DNA of 64,000 nt from Ypsolopha sequella (GCA_934047225.1 OW203988.1:8032229-8096228), one strand, 5' to 3'; shown: positions 35,601 to 42,405, numbered from the stretch's first letter. Program-made: numbers and translations. The notes: generated by a model not told the origin, from the sequence alone.

Positions 35601-37748
35601 TAATAAATTTGGAAAACTAAAAAAACCAAAGGCATAACTTAGTAGGGAATAATTGGAATTGGAAGTGGGTGGCAAGCAATTAAGTCTTACATATTCATCA
35701 GGTCATCTGATGTTCAATCGTTACTTGAGATTCTAGTCCGACATAAAAGTTGTAATAAATTTTCTCCCGCCGTCGACGAGCGGTGGCGAGGGCGTTCGTT
35801 CTTGAGTTTCAAAACAAGGAGTGAGTCCCCACCAGTTCTATTCCTGGCCACGACGACGCTGCGAAAGCTACAGCACCGGCATTCAAAACGTTATGTCGTA
35901 ATGTCAATAAAATATGAATGTTTATTTTGGACGATTACGAAATACAATACTTTGGGAACTGATTCACATAAATCTCTAAAGAATCGTCTGACAGATCCAG
36001 CCACAGCATTTCAAGGTTGATGAGAATCGAAAACATTAAAATAATCACGTATCCGACCCCGAAATAGTTTTCTCGTGGCAACAGACGTTGTTGCTTCTGA
36101 CTTTGTAGTTTTTGTAGTTGAATTTTGTGAAGGAAACTCTAACAGAAATTAACAGCTGCTTTCTCAGCCAGTTTATTATTTTAATCTCCCGCTTAAAATT
36201 CCACTTCATTTCTTCTGTTTTTCAAGAGCAATATGTAACCAACTGTTATATTCGTTCTAATAAATGACTTCATTGATCCTTCCGACAATGTCAACCTGGT
36301 TGATGTCACTTCAAATTCTACGGCAAGCCAGATCGATCAATCGGCCTTGGCTACCACATCAAATGGGCAGAACAATAACAGAGAGTAAACATCGGAGGAG
36401 TTACAGCTGTTGACCTGACAGAAAAAGTCATTCGGCGAGTGTTGAGATAAATGTTCTGTGTTTTGGCGGGTACGTTAGAGCTTGGCAGCGAGATGGTGCG
36501 AGCCGTGTGCACATCAGCTCTGAACCACGCACTCAAGGAATGTAGGCCGACTGGAGTGACATAGCTAAATTTGACCGGTGTAACAATACGAATGCCGAAA
36601 ATTCTGATCATACCAATCAGATTTTTTTTTCTTTTGCTGTTTAACTTGATAAATAATACGAGGTAAACAATTGATTGGAAAGTTTTAAGATTGTAAAGTT
36701 CATTGAAGATATTTTACAAAGTGATATTAAAGAAAAATGATACAAAGAAATAAATTAAAGATAATGTCAATCAATATGACGCAAATTGCTTTAATAGGAG
36801 CTCATTTTTAGTACTACGGCCAGATCAACATTACGTGTATGTAAACAATGCTTAACCACGATTTATAACACATCCAATTTATTAGTGAAATTTAGATTCG
36901 CAATAAAACTTTCATGATTTGTAAATTTGCATTTTGAAGTATTATAAGTATTTTTGGAACGAGATTATATACGAATATAAGCGTCTACATTAAGAGCGTC
37001 CGTTGATTGATGGAGGAAAAATTTACGTGAAAATGAAAATTGCATGATTATAAAAACAAGCATTTAAAGATGAAATAAAGAATTGAAGATACGTGAAAGA
37101 GAAAAAGTAGGTAGAATATACCTTGGAGTCGATGCCAATGATCTTGTTGCACTCCTCGCAGCCGTTGGCGAAGACGCTTTCGTAGCACTTGATGCAGTAA
37201 GGGTGCTCATCGCGTAGCACGTAGCGCTGGCCTGTCAGCGACTCGTCGCACTGCCAGCAGCAGAAGTGGCCGCTGTGCCAGTCCTTGTTCATCGCCTTCG
37301 TGTACTCGCCACTGAAAATTAGCTGCAACAAACAACATATACTGTTAATATATCCTTTCCTAGATACTTCCATGTTTCGGTTAATGGAGATGCAGTATTA
37401 AGACGATAGGTACCTCAAATTAGTTCGGGTATGTGTGGGTGGCCAATAACGAGGGTTCAGACACAAGTTTGTTTGGGACATGTCACTATAGAGGTCGAAC
37501 ACGATCGCGATATCGACACTTGGCTCCGGAGCACAGACACTTCGGCGACACTAGGCTGCACTAGGATCGGGGGAGGTTGGCCACCGCGACACATACCCGT
37601 CATTGTCGGTGTTGGTGGTGTTGGTCTCCTGGATTTCAGTAACGGTGACTTCGCCATCCTTGGATTCCCTACGCTTGGAGGTCTTTTTGACCTTCCTGGT
37701 CTTGCGTTCGGTGGTAGTGTATTGGACTTGAACGTCTACGTCGGCCAT
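5498..37748 (-). CDS. Lmpt: Limpet, four-and-a-half LIM domain protein, short isoform (join of six exons, 343 aa)
   Basis: The coding sequence joins 37748-37597, 37311-37122, 34904-34730, 6693-6524, 6061-5875 and 5655-5498, 1032 bases in all, with every phase consistent. The protein starts with a 50-residue basic and Thr/Ser-rich leader (MADVDVQV). It then carries a half LIM (second zinc finger only, WHSGHFCCWQC, about residues 54-98) and four full LIM domains starting at CEEC (102), CDGC (163), CVKC (224) and CTSC (283), ending in CAKQKLM. Each full LIM shows C-x2-C, WH-x2-C, C-x2-C and C-x2-C zinc ligands. This is the FHL-type layout, and length and sequence agree with the insect Limpet short isoform as I remember it. 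FHL proteins are scaffolds in muscle, cytoskeleton and nucleus; no enzymatic role is expected. The third intron is 28 kb and holds an alternative first exon. Confidence 0.93.
5875..6061 (-). CDS. Lmpt: Limpet exon 5: LIM3 body and start of LIM4
   Basis: Acceptor CTAATTCCAG|ATC, phase 0. It encodes IITQGGVTYKNEPWHRECF, CTNCNTSLAGQRFTSRDEK, CADCFGELFAKR and CTSCTKPIT, with donor ACTG|GTATGT (exon end 5875), phase 1. It lies partly in a frame with several stops on the opposite strand, and no single open frame spans it from an ATG, so it is easily missed by ORF scans. Zinc ligands are complete: C-x2-C from exon 4, WH-x2-C, C-x2-C and C-x2-C. Confidence 0.93.
6138..6300 (+). mobile_element. Helitron-like relic carrying one copy of the minisatellite core
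   Basis: The segment reads CTGACTGATCTATCAACGTG, ACCAAACGGCTGGACCGG, then GAATTCGTACTGTAGG, GACGTAGACATTCACTAAG, and AAATTCCCGCGG. The opening and closing words resemble widespread lepidopteran Helitron-type repeats (from memory). The middle aligns with the 1.1-4.0 kb array core, and its flanks align with both ends of that array. It lies in the 462-bp intron between exons 4 and 5. Confidence 0.55.
6524..6693 (-). CDS. Lmpt: Limpet exon 4: LIM2 body and start of LIM3
   Basis: Acceptor GTCCTTTCAG|GAACC, phase 1. It encodes TKKMEYKTRQWHEKCFCC, then CKNAIGTKSFIPREQE, CAGCYEDKFATR and CVKCNK. The donor is CAAG|GTACTG (exon end 6524), phase 0. The split first codon is Gly whether it is joined to exon 3 (GEVFRA-G) or to the alternative exon at 25 kb (TIA-G), so this exon is the point where the two transcripts would meet. 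Confidence 0.93.
6700..8300. other. Limpet intron 3, left end; mostly unique AT-rich DNA with one SINE-like relic
   Basis: No exon is visible. At about 7555-7690 there is a degenerate repeat containing CAGCCTAGTTCGTCCACTGC and TGGATATAAGCCTTTCC, a wording common in lepidopteran short retroposons (GTCCACTGCTGGACATAGGC type, from memory). It has no intact Pol III boxes that I can place. Confidence 0.45.
8307..8576. mobile_element. Foldback MITE, family TATACAAGGTGA, copy 1
   Basis: The element begins TATACAAGGTGACTTTTTGA and ends with its inverse, AAAAAGTCACCTTATATA. The inverted repeats reach nearly to the centre, where GACTCCCCATAGTGATTCAC faces GTGAATTACTATGGGAAGTC around a loop CAGGACTGG. 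It is about 270 bp, non-coding, with TA-rich termini consistent with a TA target duplication (Tc1/mariner-type, inference). Three relatives are at 10392, 12694 and 46655. Confidence 0.85.
9129..9191 (+). repeat. Short tandem repeat, 3 x 21 bp
   Basis: GTAGGTAACAAGACC occurs at 9129, 9150 and 9171, followed each time by six divergent bases. It is non-coding, inside Limpet intron 3. Confidence 0.85.
9591..9826. mobile_element. Foldback element, about 236 bp
   Basis: The left arm contains ATGCGGCTTC, GTTGACTATATGCCAACCG and GACCGATACAATTTCGG. The right arm contains the inverses CCGAAATAGTATCGG, GGGTGGCATATAGTCAAC and AAGCCGCAT. The centre is GC-rich. It is non-coding and has the form of a MITE. 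Confidence 0.75.
10140..10366. mobile_element. Foldback MITE flanked by TTAA, 227 bp
   Basis: Terminal inverted repeats ATAGAAAGTAATTTAGGAGG and CCTCCTAAATTACTTTCCAT extend into GTGATTCAGTATCGTTAATA and its inverse. TTAA stands on both sides (10136-10139 and 10367-10370), as expected for piggyBac-type target duplications, although the ends do not begin with the usual CCC. The arms are nearly identical over about 50 bp, so the insertion is not old. Confidence 0.75.
10392..10654. mobile_element. Foldback MITE, family TATACAAGGTGA, copy 2
   Basis: Starts TAATACAAGGTGAATTTGTG and ends GTCATCTTGTATA, with the same hairpin centre (CCCCATAGTGATTCACTCAG facing GAGTGAATTACTATGGG) as the copy at 8307. 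It lies 22 bases after the TTAA-flanked element, so two unrelated foldbacks are side by side. Confidence 0.85.
11160..11580 (+). repeat. Dispersed repeat R1, diverged copy
   Basis: It contains CGCAGTGCGAGAGGGGCGGA, TTATTTCTATCGAGAAAAATT and intervening AT-rich sequence that also occurs at 16683-17065 and 41990-42405, and inverted at 56080-56740 and 57840-58425. No protein is encoded. It is probably an old non-autonomous transposon; its termini are not clear. Confidence 0.6.
11666..12062 (+). repeat. Dispersed repeat R2, copy 1 (about 395 bp)
   Basis: Begins near TTTTCAATGCAAGTGCTCG, includes GGTTGGCTAACCTGCAATC, ACTGTTTAACGGCTCTGG and ACACTATGCATTGAAAAACG, and ends TAGCATAAACTACTATT. The last 110 bases can fold: GGGCGTAAGAGC faces CCTTTTCGCCC, with CACTCGCGACGCTCGTG at the tip. 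Copies at 18807 and 40466 are very similar over the full length. Confidence 0.85.
12694..12963. mobile_element. Foldback MITE, family TATACAAGGTGA, copy 3
   Basis: Ends are TATACAAGGTGACTTTTTGA and AAATTCACCTTGTATA. The central hairpin is in the opposite orientation to copies 1, 2 and 4: GTTATTCACTCCCAGTCCTG precedes AGTGAATCACTATGGGG. The element is 270 bp. Confidence 0.85.
13430..13612 (+). mobile_element. LINE 3' end (non-LTR retrotransposon tail)
   Basis: Contains GTTGTCTGGAAGAAATCGC, TATAAGCGATAAGGCCGCC and, after GTACAATGAAGAGTATTTG, a short tail CTTGTCTTGTCTTG. From memory this closely matches the 3' UTR of very common lepidopteran LINEs. The upstream reverse transcriptase is absent, so the copy is 5'-truncated. 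Confidence 0.65.
13810..13895 (+). repeat. Retroposon tail-like repeat, sister of 57180-57255
   Basis: GACATGATCTTGCCAAGTTT, CTTGCCCGTTCTTCTTAGCA and CGAATGGGCGGAG occur here and, inverted, at 57180-57255. The wording resembles the 3' region of common lepidopteran LINEs (TTCTTGCCGGTTCTTCTC type, from memory). The open frame across it is not a gene. Confidence 0.55.
14726..14856. mobile_element. Compact foldback element, 131 bp, GC-rich ends
   Basis: AGTGTTTAATCGCGCGCGA at the left faces TCGCGCGCGATTAAACACT at the right. Inside, CACAAGTGCGAGGAGCGTGA faces TCACGCTCCTTGCACTTTGTG. A third ATTAAACA word sits in the loop. The CG alternation at the ends is unusual for this AT-rich intron. Confidence 0.75.
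15568..16050. mobile_element. hAT-type non-autonomous transposon with 8-bp target duplication
   Basis: Terminal inverted repeats TAGGGATGCAAAC (15568-15580) and GTTTGCATTCCTA (16038-16050) are flanked by a perfect 8-bp direct repeat AATACAGC (15560-15567 and 16051-16058). Length 483 bp and 8-bp duplication are hAT hallmarks. The interior carries many ATCGATG words near both ends (for example TCGATGTATCGATGCATCG) and no open frame for a transposase. It lies in Limpet intron 3. Confidence 0.88.
16683..17065 (+). repeat. Dispersed repeat R1, copy
   Basis: CCCGCAGTGCGAGAGGGACG, GACAAAAAGTCGGTTTTAAA and TTATTTCTATCGAGTGAAATT follow in the same order as in the 42 kb copy, ending near AGGGTCGATTTTGACG. 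The 231-bp foldback found in the 56 and 58 kb copies is absent. Confidence 0.65.
17838..17960 (-). repeat. Dispersed repeat R3, inverted copy
   Basis: Contains GTCCATGTGAAAAGTATTAT and GTCGATATTTGTACCGACAC, the inverse of sequence at 31165-31315 and 60240-60400. It is non-coding. Confidence 0.6.
18807..19203 (+). repeat. Dispersed repeat R2, copy 2
   Basis: Full-length relative of 11666-12062 and 40466-40863. It runs from TTTTTTTCAATGCATGTGC to CTAGTAGCATAAACTACTATT and is closest to the 40 kb copy (shared CACTCGCTACGCTC and CGCCCTAGTAGC). Confidence 0.85.
19340..19460 (+). repeat. Dispersed repeat, sister of 54655-54790
   Basis: TTCGTAAAAATATTCATCATC, ATGAGGTTTTTAGACCACA, GTTCTAAAATATG and TTTAATCTAAGCGAAATGCG recur in the same order and orientation at 54655-54790. 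It is non-coding. Confidence 0.6.
20695..20775 (+). repeat. Short dispersed repeat, relatives at 27128 and 29783
   Basis: ATATCATTGCAGTATAGAAA, CGCAGAAAGAAAAGTAAAT and GAGGAGCTCTGAACCGGGAT recur at 29783-29870, and in weaker form at 27200-27260. In the latter two copies the repeat adjoins TGGCGATTTATCCATCG or its inverse, so they are probably pieces of one element. Confidence 0.6.
20790..24900. other. Limpet intron 3, middle: AT-rich, no gene recognised
   Basis: Only AT-driven short open frames are present; none has a domain or flanking splice sites that fit Limpet phases. No array or foldback of note was seen except short homopolymers. It ends just before the alternative exon at 24928. Confidence 0.5.
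24928..25147 (-). CDS. Lmpt: Alternative first coding exon of Limpet (73 residues)
   Basis: A minus-strand frame opens with ATG at 25147-25145 in context ATCAAAATG, with an in-frame TAA just upstream, so the start is well defined. It encodes MSADVLSDDFKRRLHLQ, a charged helical-looking stretch, then MFLPNATAERENKKFCC, LKDDCFLGDPKKTIA, and ends at donor GCAG|GTGTTT in phase 1. The next Limpet exon downstream (6693) has a phase-1 acceptor, and the split codon again gives Gly, producing TIAGTKKMEYKTRQWH. The joined product would be 244 residues with half of LIM2 plus LIM3 and LIM4. Phase, orientation and residue fit support this; it could also belong to a separate nested gene whose other exons I failed to see. 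Confidence 0.7.
25148..25420 (-). promoter_or_regulatory. Candidate internal promoter and 5' UTR for the 25.1 kb alternative exon
   Basis: Upstream of the ATG at 25147 the sequence becomes markedly richer in G+C and CpG (about 25190-25400) than the surrounding intron. A minus-strand arthropod initiator-type TCAGT lies at 25269-25265, about 120 bases before the ATG. I see no TATA box at the right distance and no convincing DPE, so this rests on composition and position only. Confidence 0.35.
26178..26286. repeat. Short foldback, about 109 bp
   Basis: GTGACTCACCGCGTTTGGTT faces AACCAAACACGGTGAGTCCC around a loop that contains CCGCGACCATGGCACATG. It is non-coding and has the form of a small MITE. 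Confidence 0.7.
26763..27046. mobile_element. Foldback MITE, 284 bp
   Basis: GAGACCGGTTTCGCAGCCGG and ATTGTGAAAAACCCGCCTTT at the left face AAAAGGCGAGTTTTTCACAA and TCCGGCTACGAAACCGCTCT at the right. Inverted similarity continues through TTAATCGAAACAG. A solitary arm of the same family lies at 63876-63975. Confidence 0.8.
27354..27785 (+). repeat. Tandem duplication of about 210 bp
   Basis: The segment starting AGTAATTTAAGTTATTTC at 27354 is repeated from 27564 with only a few changes and one small insertion (GCCGAATAC near 27727). The duplicated text includes GTTGCATATCTAAAGTTTC and ends ACGCTTACATATTTCAAGTAA. There is no coding content. High identity suggests a recent event. Confidence 0.9.
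27790..29780. other. Limpet intron 3: no recognised gene
   Basis: The open frame near 28586-28888 (plus) has no domain, and its composition does not resemble the real exons. The remaining sequence is unique AT-rich intron. Confidence 0.45.
29783..29950. repeat. Composite relic related to 20695 and 47360
   Basis: It joins the CATTGCAGTACAGAAACGCA block to CCTTGCGATGGATAAATCGC and CAAGTGTTCAAACATATG, words found again at 47360-47412 and 27150-27180. This suggests one dispersed element in different states of decay. Confidence 0.55.
30396..30699 (+). repeat. Minisatellite, 8 x 37 bp plus a partial unit
   Basis: The unit reads GAATAAAGTAGGTCTTGTCA then AGCTCACCTTTAGATTC. Eight copies start at 30396 and step by 37 bases, followed by a partial GAATAAAAT. 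Only two or three substitutions are seen (CATCTTTAG in one unit, CACCTTAAG in the last). It lies in Limpet intron 3. Confidence 0.95.
31160..31316 (+). repeat. Dispersed repeat R3, copy
   Basis: TACAAATATCAACGGAAACG, ATTGAAATAATGTTCATTTC and ATAATACTTTTCACATGGAC recur at 60240-60400 and, inverted, at 17838-17960. A second short repeat follows at 31610-31690 (AAAATAGCGCGCTTGAG and GTGGCTGTTAC), with a relative at 53830-53935. Confidence 0.6.
32016..32346. mobile_element. Foldback MITE, 331 bp
   Basis: TGACTTAAAAGCACTTGTAC and TTATAGTTTC at the left face GAAACTATAACGTACAAGTG and CTTTTAACTCA at the right. CCAACCGGTTTTGGAT faces ATCCAAAACCGGTTGG, and AGCTCTGAGCAACGTAAA faces TTTACATTGCTCAGAGCT near the centre. 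The left arm contains an extra ATTAGA-rich expansion (32082-32130). Confidence 0.85.
32350..34729. other. Limpet intron 3, right end: no recognised gene
   Basis: AT-rich unique DNA. Open frames around 33495-33722 and 33795-34052 have no domain and no conserved splice context. Confidence 0.45.
34730..34904 (-). CDS. Lmpt: Limpet exon 3: LIM1 body and start of LIM2
   Basis: Acceptor CTCGTGCAG|GAT opens it in phase 0. It encodes DLSYKDKHWHEACFLCAKC, CGNCYDAQFASR and CDGCGEVFRA. The donor is GCTG|GTGAGT (exon end 34730), phase 1. It is GC-rich compared with the surrounding intron, which is typical of coding exons in this window. The intron that follows, 34729-6694, is about 28 kb and carries most of the mobile elements of the left half. 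Confidence 0.93.
34905..37121. other. Limpet intron 2 (about 2.2 kb)
   Basis: No further exon seen. At 34960-35040 there is a purine-biased stretch with many GATG/GTGATG words. The frame at 36351-36611 is not supported by splice sites or composition. Confidence 0.5.
37122..37322 (-). CDS. Lmpt: Limpet exon 2: half LIM plus start of LIM1, with tandem acceptors
   Basis: It encodes GEYTKAMNKDWHSGHFCCWQ, CIKCYESVFANG and the CEEC that opens LIM1, ending IIGIDSK at donor AAG|GTATAT (phase 0). Two acceptors are visible. TTTGTTGCAG opens the exon at 37322 in phase 0 and adds LIFS; CTAATTTTCAG opens it at 37311 in phase 2 and fits exon 1. The LIFSGEYT version resembles Prickle/Testin-type LIM1 domains, where a C-x2-C lies just upstream, so a longer isoform probably supplies those cysteines from an exon further right. 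Confidence 0.92.
37597..37748 (-). CDS. Lmpt: Limpet exon 1 of the short isoform (N-terminal leader)
   Basis: The ATG is at 37748-37746. The exon encodes MADVDVQVQYTTTERKTRKV and a further basic, Ser/Thr-rich stretch ending in NTDND, and contains no LIM zinc ligands. The donor is GG|GTATGT, with the intron starting at 37596, leaving phase 2. A phase-2 end fits only the downstream acceptor at 37312/37311 of the next exon, because joining to the upstream acceptor gives an immediate TAA. The next intron is only 274 bp. Conservation of the opening residues with other insect Limpet proteins is from memory. Confidence 0.9.
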
Positions 37749-38050
37749 GGCAGTAATCGGTGCTGCCTAAGGATTGCGAATACGAGGAAAGCGATATCAC
37801 CGGACGCGGTCGCGACCCGAATTCGAATGGCGAGTAGTCCCCGGATCGCGTTCAAGAATTATTCCAGAATATTTAGTGGCGCACGGCGTTCGCGTCTCGG
37901 AGGGGGGAGTTTGGGATTTAAATTTGGAAGAGTGACGGAGAGGGCAGGTGCGCAGGCGGTGTTTCCGAGCGGCGCATACGTTTCCTTCGATCCTCCGAGC
38001 CGTGACGATAGCTCTGAATTGAATACCGTCCTGACGCGTAGGGATTACTT
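37749..38050 (-). promoter_or_regulatory. Probable 5' UTR and promoter of the short Limpet isoform
   Basis: Directly upstream of the ATG at 37748 the sequence is clearly GC- and CpG-rich (for example CGGACGCGGTCGCGACCCG) and returns to AT-rich beyond about 38050. No TATA box or initiator could be fixed with confidence. The long plus-strand open frame over this region is a by-product of the composition. Confidence 0.4.
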
Positions 38051-39765
38051 TCTATATCTATAACGCTACGGCATATAAACTAGTTACAGGCATTATGCTG
38101 CGAACTTCAAGTCGCCTTATCGCTTGGCCGCGGTTCAACAGCCAGCATTTGGTTAATATTATTTCTGAACGAGTGAATGAGCATTGATTTATGATGACGT
38201 CTGACGCGTTTGATGCAATTATAATGGGATCAATTCGTTTAAGATGTCTTGAAAAATGAAACGTACTTAAATAATTTTAAATTATAGAGCCGCTAATATA
38301 AATTGCATCTTGGATTGCAATGATGATGTTATAGTACAACCACACAGTGCCAGTTGACGTACTGCTGACAATGAGACTGATATTCCCAAAGTAATTGAAT
38401 CATCATAAAACTGGCTTCATCGCGATCTATCAGTATAAGTGCAAATAAGCAGACTTAAATTAAATAATGTCTCCAGATTCCTGTACGTTGGCAAAATAAC
38501 ATACAGTAACTAATAAATGTTCGTTGATTGTATAAATACTCATAGCTATAACGTTATATAATAGTTTGTCTGTTTTGTGGGACAATCTAATTTTATCTTC
38601 TAATTTTAGTTTTCGGTGATTTTCCGTGAAAAGTGGCATAATGAAGAAGAATAATGATTTCTCAAGATCAATTTATTAAGCCAATTGGTGTTATTGTTCA
38701 ATAACAGATCATACGGATAGAGTTATAATAATCACATAAAAATAAGTTAAATTTATTTCATTTTAAGCCTAGAAGCTCGTGATAAAATGCTCGTTAAGTA
38801 AAAATGTATCCATCAGTATTCACAGTATTCATTATTAAGTACCATTTAGTTTTGGACCTCATTTACATTTGACGTTGAGTGTCTGGTCCGTTTCCAAGAA
38901 AGAGTGAACCAAGGAAGTAAGATGTCATGTTTTGTAGATAAAAGTTGATTGGTACCGGTCGATGGCACATCAGCCTTGTGCCTAGTACACACCTCAAGGT
39001 CTAGGTCAGCGTTTGCCTCATTCATAGGTTTATTTATAAATTATACACTGAGGTTTGTTCGGCATTCCTCATGGCAACATTGCACACCTGAACGTGGGAG
39101 ATTCCCTTTACCTTCGAATCGATCGGTACTCTGGTCTGACAGCTGCTGATGCTTGCTTGTTTTGGTTTCGTAAACCTTCCTCCTGGTCTCTTTTCCTACA
39201 TAATATTTGGATAAGATACTTCACCTGAAAAATTCTTTCCTGGCAAGGTTTTTGCCAAACTTATAAAACTGGTTTAGTTCTGGTAGTATATACTAAATCG
39301 GTTCTGAACATAGATGTATGATGATAATATGTAATATGACTAATACGTAATGTAATGCGAAGTGAAGGTTATAAATAGTAGAAATTCGCGTATTTGTAAA
39401 CACTTTAAATTGAATCCGTAGTTATTCAGAGCAATTATGTAACTAAATGTGATATTTTTTCCCAGCTATTTCTGTATAAAACTTTTGTGTTAGTTCTAAA
39501 ACATTGCATGTAGACAACAAAATATTTTAACAGTAAGTAGTACATGTGAAATTTACATTTTTTTATTCTTAGATGTGTTGCATCTAGGCTCTGCAAAGGT
39601 AAAGGTAACGATAATTAATCAAGTCTAGTAAACACTAAATTACAGTTTCAAACCAGAGATTCTACAGAAAATAAACAGAATTGGTTTCGTACATAATTAA
39701 CTGTTGGTGCATCCAGATCTCGTCTATTTATCTCGCTCTAACATATGCTCTTTGTCTTTTGCATT
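38051..39765. other. Upstream region of the short Limpet isoform, no gene recognised
   Basis: Unique AT-rich DNA with no repeats noted. It may be intron if a longer Limpet transcript starts further right. Confidence 0.4.
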
Positions 39766-39770
39766 ACCAA

Positions 39771-39952
39771 ATTTAGTAATTTTGAAGTCTTTACTTTTAA
39801 TTTTAGTGCTGTCAAAAATTAAATTTTTCCAAAGTAAATTAGCTTCTATTCCTAACATTTAAGGACTAGTTTGCAATGAATAAAGTTTAGTTTTGACAGC
39901 ACTAAAACAAAAATTAAAGCCTTCAGAATCGACTTTATTATTATACTAAACC
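39771..39952. mobile_element. Foldback element, sister of 52895-53067
   Basis: TTTTAATTTTAGTGCTGTC faces GACAGCACTAAAACAAAAATT; the ends are AATTTAGTAATTTTGAAGTC and GACTTTATTATTATACTAAA. The same central words (CCTAACATTTAAGGACTA) recur at 52.97 kb. Confidence 0.7.
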
Positions 39953-40465
39953 TATGGTTCTGAAGGAGATAACATTTTCTAATTACGTACCAATATTACT
40001 AAATTTATACGACATATCAAGCATCAATGTGGTTTCGTTCCTTCTACCTCAAATAAAAGACAAGAGAGTCAAATCATTATTTTTATTCATGCCTAAAGTC
40101 ATATAATGTTATTTTCTCTGTAGCAACGAATCAAAGTTTAATTCAAAAGGTGAATGCAAAGTGACTTTAAAGAATCACCATAACTCAAGTTTAAAATTTA
40201 TCATCGTGCGTAAATCTGTCATTCTTACTTACGAGAAAGTTTTCTTCGAAATATGAAAATTGTATTTGTTTATCTACAGCTGGACCAACGGCTTGGCATC
40301 GTCTTCTAAGGATCTTAAATATAGATCTTTGACGAATTCATCTCAGAAGTAAATAAACTGAACAATATGCTAGACAAAACGTTATATTGTTTATTAGATT
40401 GCTGTAAGGATGTTTAACAGCTGTGTGAATAACTGGAATGATTTTATATGAGTGATATATTTAAT

Positions 40466-40863
40466 TTATTTTTCAATGCATGTGCTCGTAAAGGATCACT
40501 TTTTATGCATCAAAACCGAACAAAAAGTCGATTATTTTGCCCTAGGGCTTTATTATTATGATTTTTTTAAATTTGTTTGCAATGGTTGGCTAACCTTCAG
40601 CCTTTCCTGTCTACCATAGATGTTATACTTTTTTTCCACTGTTTAACGGCTCCGGATACAATCCTTTTGAGCCAATCATAATTGAAAGTTCACAAGATTA
40701 TATTTGTTTTTATTTCCTCACACTATGCATTGAAAAACGTAGTATGATACACGGGCGTAAAAGCAATAAATTACTCGGTTACGTTTAAAACACTCGCTAC
40801 GCTCTTGTTTTAAATCGTCCTCGTAATTTATTCCTTTTCGCCCTAGTAGCATAAACTACTATT
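40466..40863 (+). repeat. Dispersed repeat R2, copy 3
   Basis: Full-length relative of the copies at 11666 and 18807, from TTTTTCAATGCATGTGCTCG to AGTAGCATAAACTACTATT, with small changes (GGCTAACCTTCAGCC, CGGCTCCGGATAC). Confidence 0.85.
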
Positions 40864-41072
40864 TTTATGAGCCGTGGCGATTGAAAAATCTATTTTGTTC
40901 CGTTTGATTTACTTTCAAAATACAAGCAATGACTACTCGTTATTTCAGAAAATACTAACTGTAGTATAATCTGTAAGAATGTAAAGTAGAGTCGTCCGTC
41001 TACAACTTGCTTATTCTTTGCGCTTTTAGACAGAAGAACTGTTAAATTTCATACAAGGGAATCAGTTAAGAT

Positions 41073-41441
41073 GGATGGTCAAAGGTAGTTTTCATAAAAA
41101 AACTTGTGAGAACCAATAACGACGACAGAAGTATTATTATTTAATTCTGTTACCTTTTTCCACACGTTCCATCAACTTTACACCCGCGAATATTCAGTTT
41201 TTCTTAAAAACAAAATGTTTTAACATTCTAATTTTGCAATTTAAAACTTTCATACATTGGGTTACAAAAATTTTAAATAACAAAATTAGATTTCAAAAAA
41301 AGTTATTTTGTAACAAAACTGATTATTCGCGGGCGTAAAGTTGATGAAACGTGTGGAAAAAGGTAACAGAATTAAATAATAATACTTCTGTCGTCGTTAT
41401 TGGTTCCCACAAGTTTGTATGAAAGTTGCCTTGGACCATCC
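41073..41441. mobile_element. Foldback MITE, 369 bp
   Basis: GGATGGTCAAAGGTAGTTTT and AACCAATAACGACGACAGAA at the left face TTCTGTCGTCGTTATTGGTT and CTTGGACCATCC at the right. The inverted match runs on through ACCTTTTTCCACACGTTCC and TTTACACCCGCGAATA, so almost the whole element is one hairpin. Confidence 0.85.
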
Positions 41442-41989
41442 ACTTTATGAAGTTTTATCAGTTTAAAACAAGTTATGTATTCTGTGCAGAAGGTACCTAA
41501 TAGGCTGCGAACGTCTTTTGGCTTGAAAATTTCAGGAAGTATATCTGAAGAGCAATTAGAGGACTGATATATCATATAGCTGCAATGATAGCCGACCTCT
41601 GTTTTAGTTTAGTTTATTTTATTTTAGTTTATTTATCAACATTACAGCAAAAACAATCTTAAATAATTAAGCCGTCCCTCTGAAACCCGTACGGGTTTAT
41701 GCGAGTGACACGCTACCAGCTCGCTACGAAGTAGGTAACAGTGCAATTTGTTTGTTATATGCTAACACCCACGGTAGTATCTTTTTAATAGAGATAAAGT
41801 TTTACTTTTTAATAGTCCAGACGACAAGTATGCACACAACTCGGCCTGCAAGTCGTTCAGAAGATGATAGAAGATAGAAGAAGATAGATTATAGAAGATG
41901 ATATTGCAAGAAGAAAAATCATCTATTTCACGCATTTTTGCAAATCCGGTACTTTTGTGCTTACGCATGCGCAGATGATTAAGGCGATA

Positions 41990-42405
41990 TGTAAATGTTT
42001 TAGCGTGCCTGTACTCTATATGCGGAAAAACCCTCAGTGCGAGAAGGACCGATTCGAGGAAAAGTAGCACAATGTCGAGTTTTTATTAATATAAAAAGTA
42101 CTCAAGTTGCTATCAAAATTTCGTCTAACCAGGTTCTAGATACTGTTAAAATAAAACCCATATAATAAAATATAATCGCAGTCCATATGTGATTGCAAAT
42201 TGTCAAACCAGAAGTAATGTTGTCGAAAAAGACCTCATTACAATAAATATCTTTATCGAGCCGAATTTCTCCAATAACGTCTCTGTTGAACGGAACGTCC
42301 TAAAAAAAAGATTCTAAAAATAATATACTATTTTATCAAAATAATACCTTCTTTACTTAAATAGATACGCAAGCTCTAAAAGTGTCGATTTTTTTTCCGT
42401 AGCGC
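41990..42405 (+). repeat. Dispersed repeat R1, uninterrupted copy
   Basis: It runs from CTCAGTGCGAGAAGGACCG through GTCGAGTTTTTATTAATAT, AAATTTCGTCTAACCAGGTT and TTGTCAAACCAGAAGTAATG to GTGTCGATTTTTTTTCCGTA. It aligns in reverse with 56080-56740 and 57840-58425 but lacks the foldback insert at both sites (CAG at 42130-42132 and at 42209-42211), so it is the empty-site reference. Confidence 0.75.

Noticed and set aside
37431..38063. 210-codon plus-strand open frame
   Set aside because: It lies antisense to Limpet exon 1 and its GC-rich 5' region. The open frame follows from composition and has no domain.
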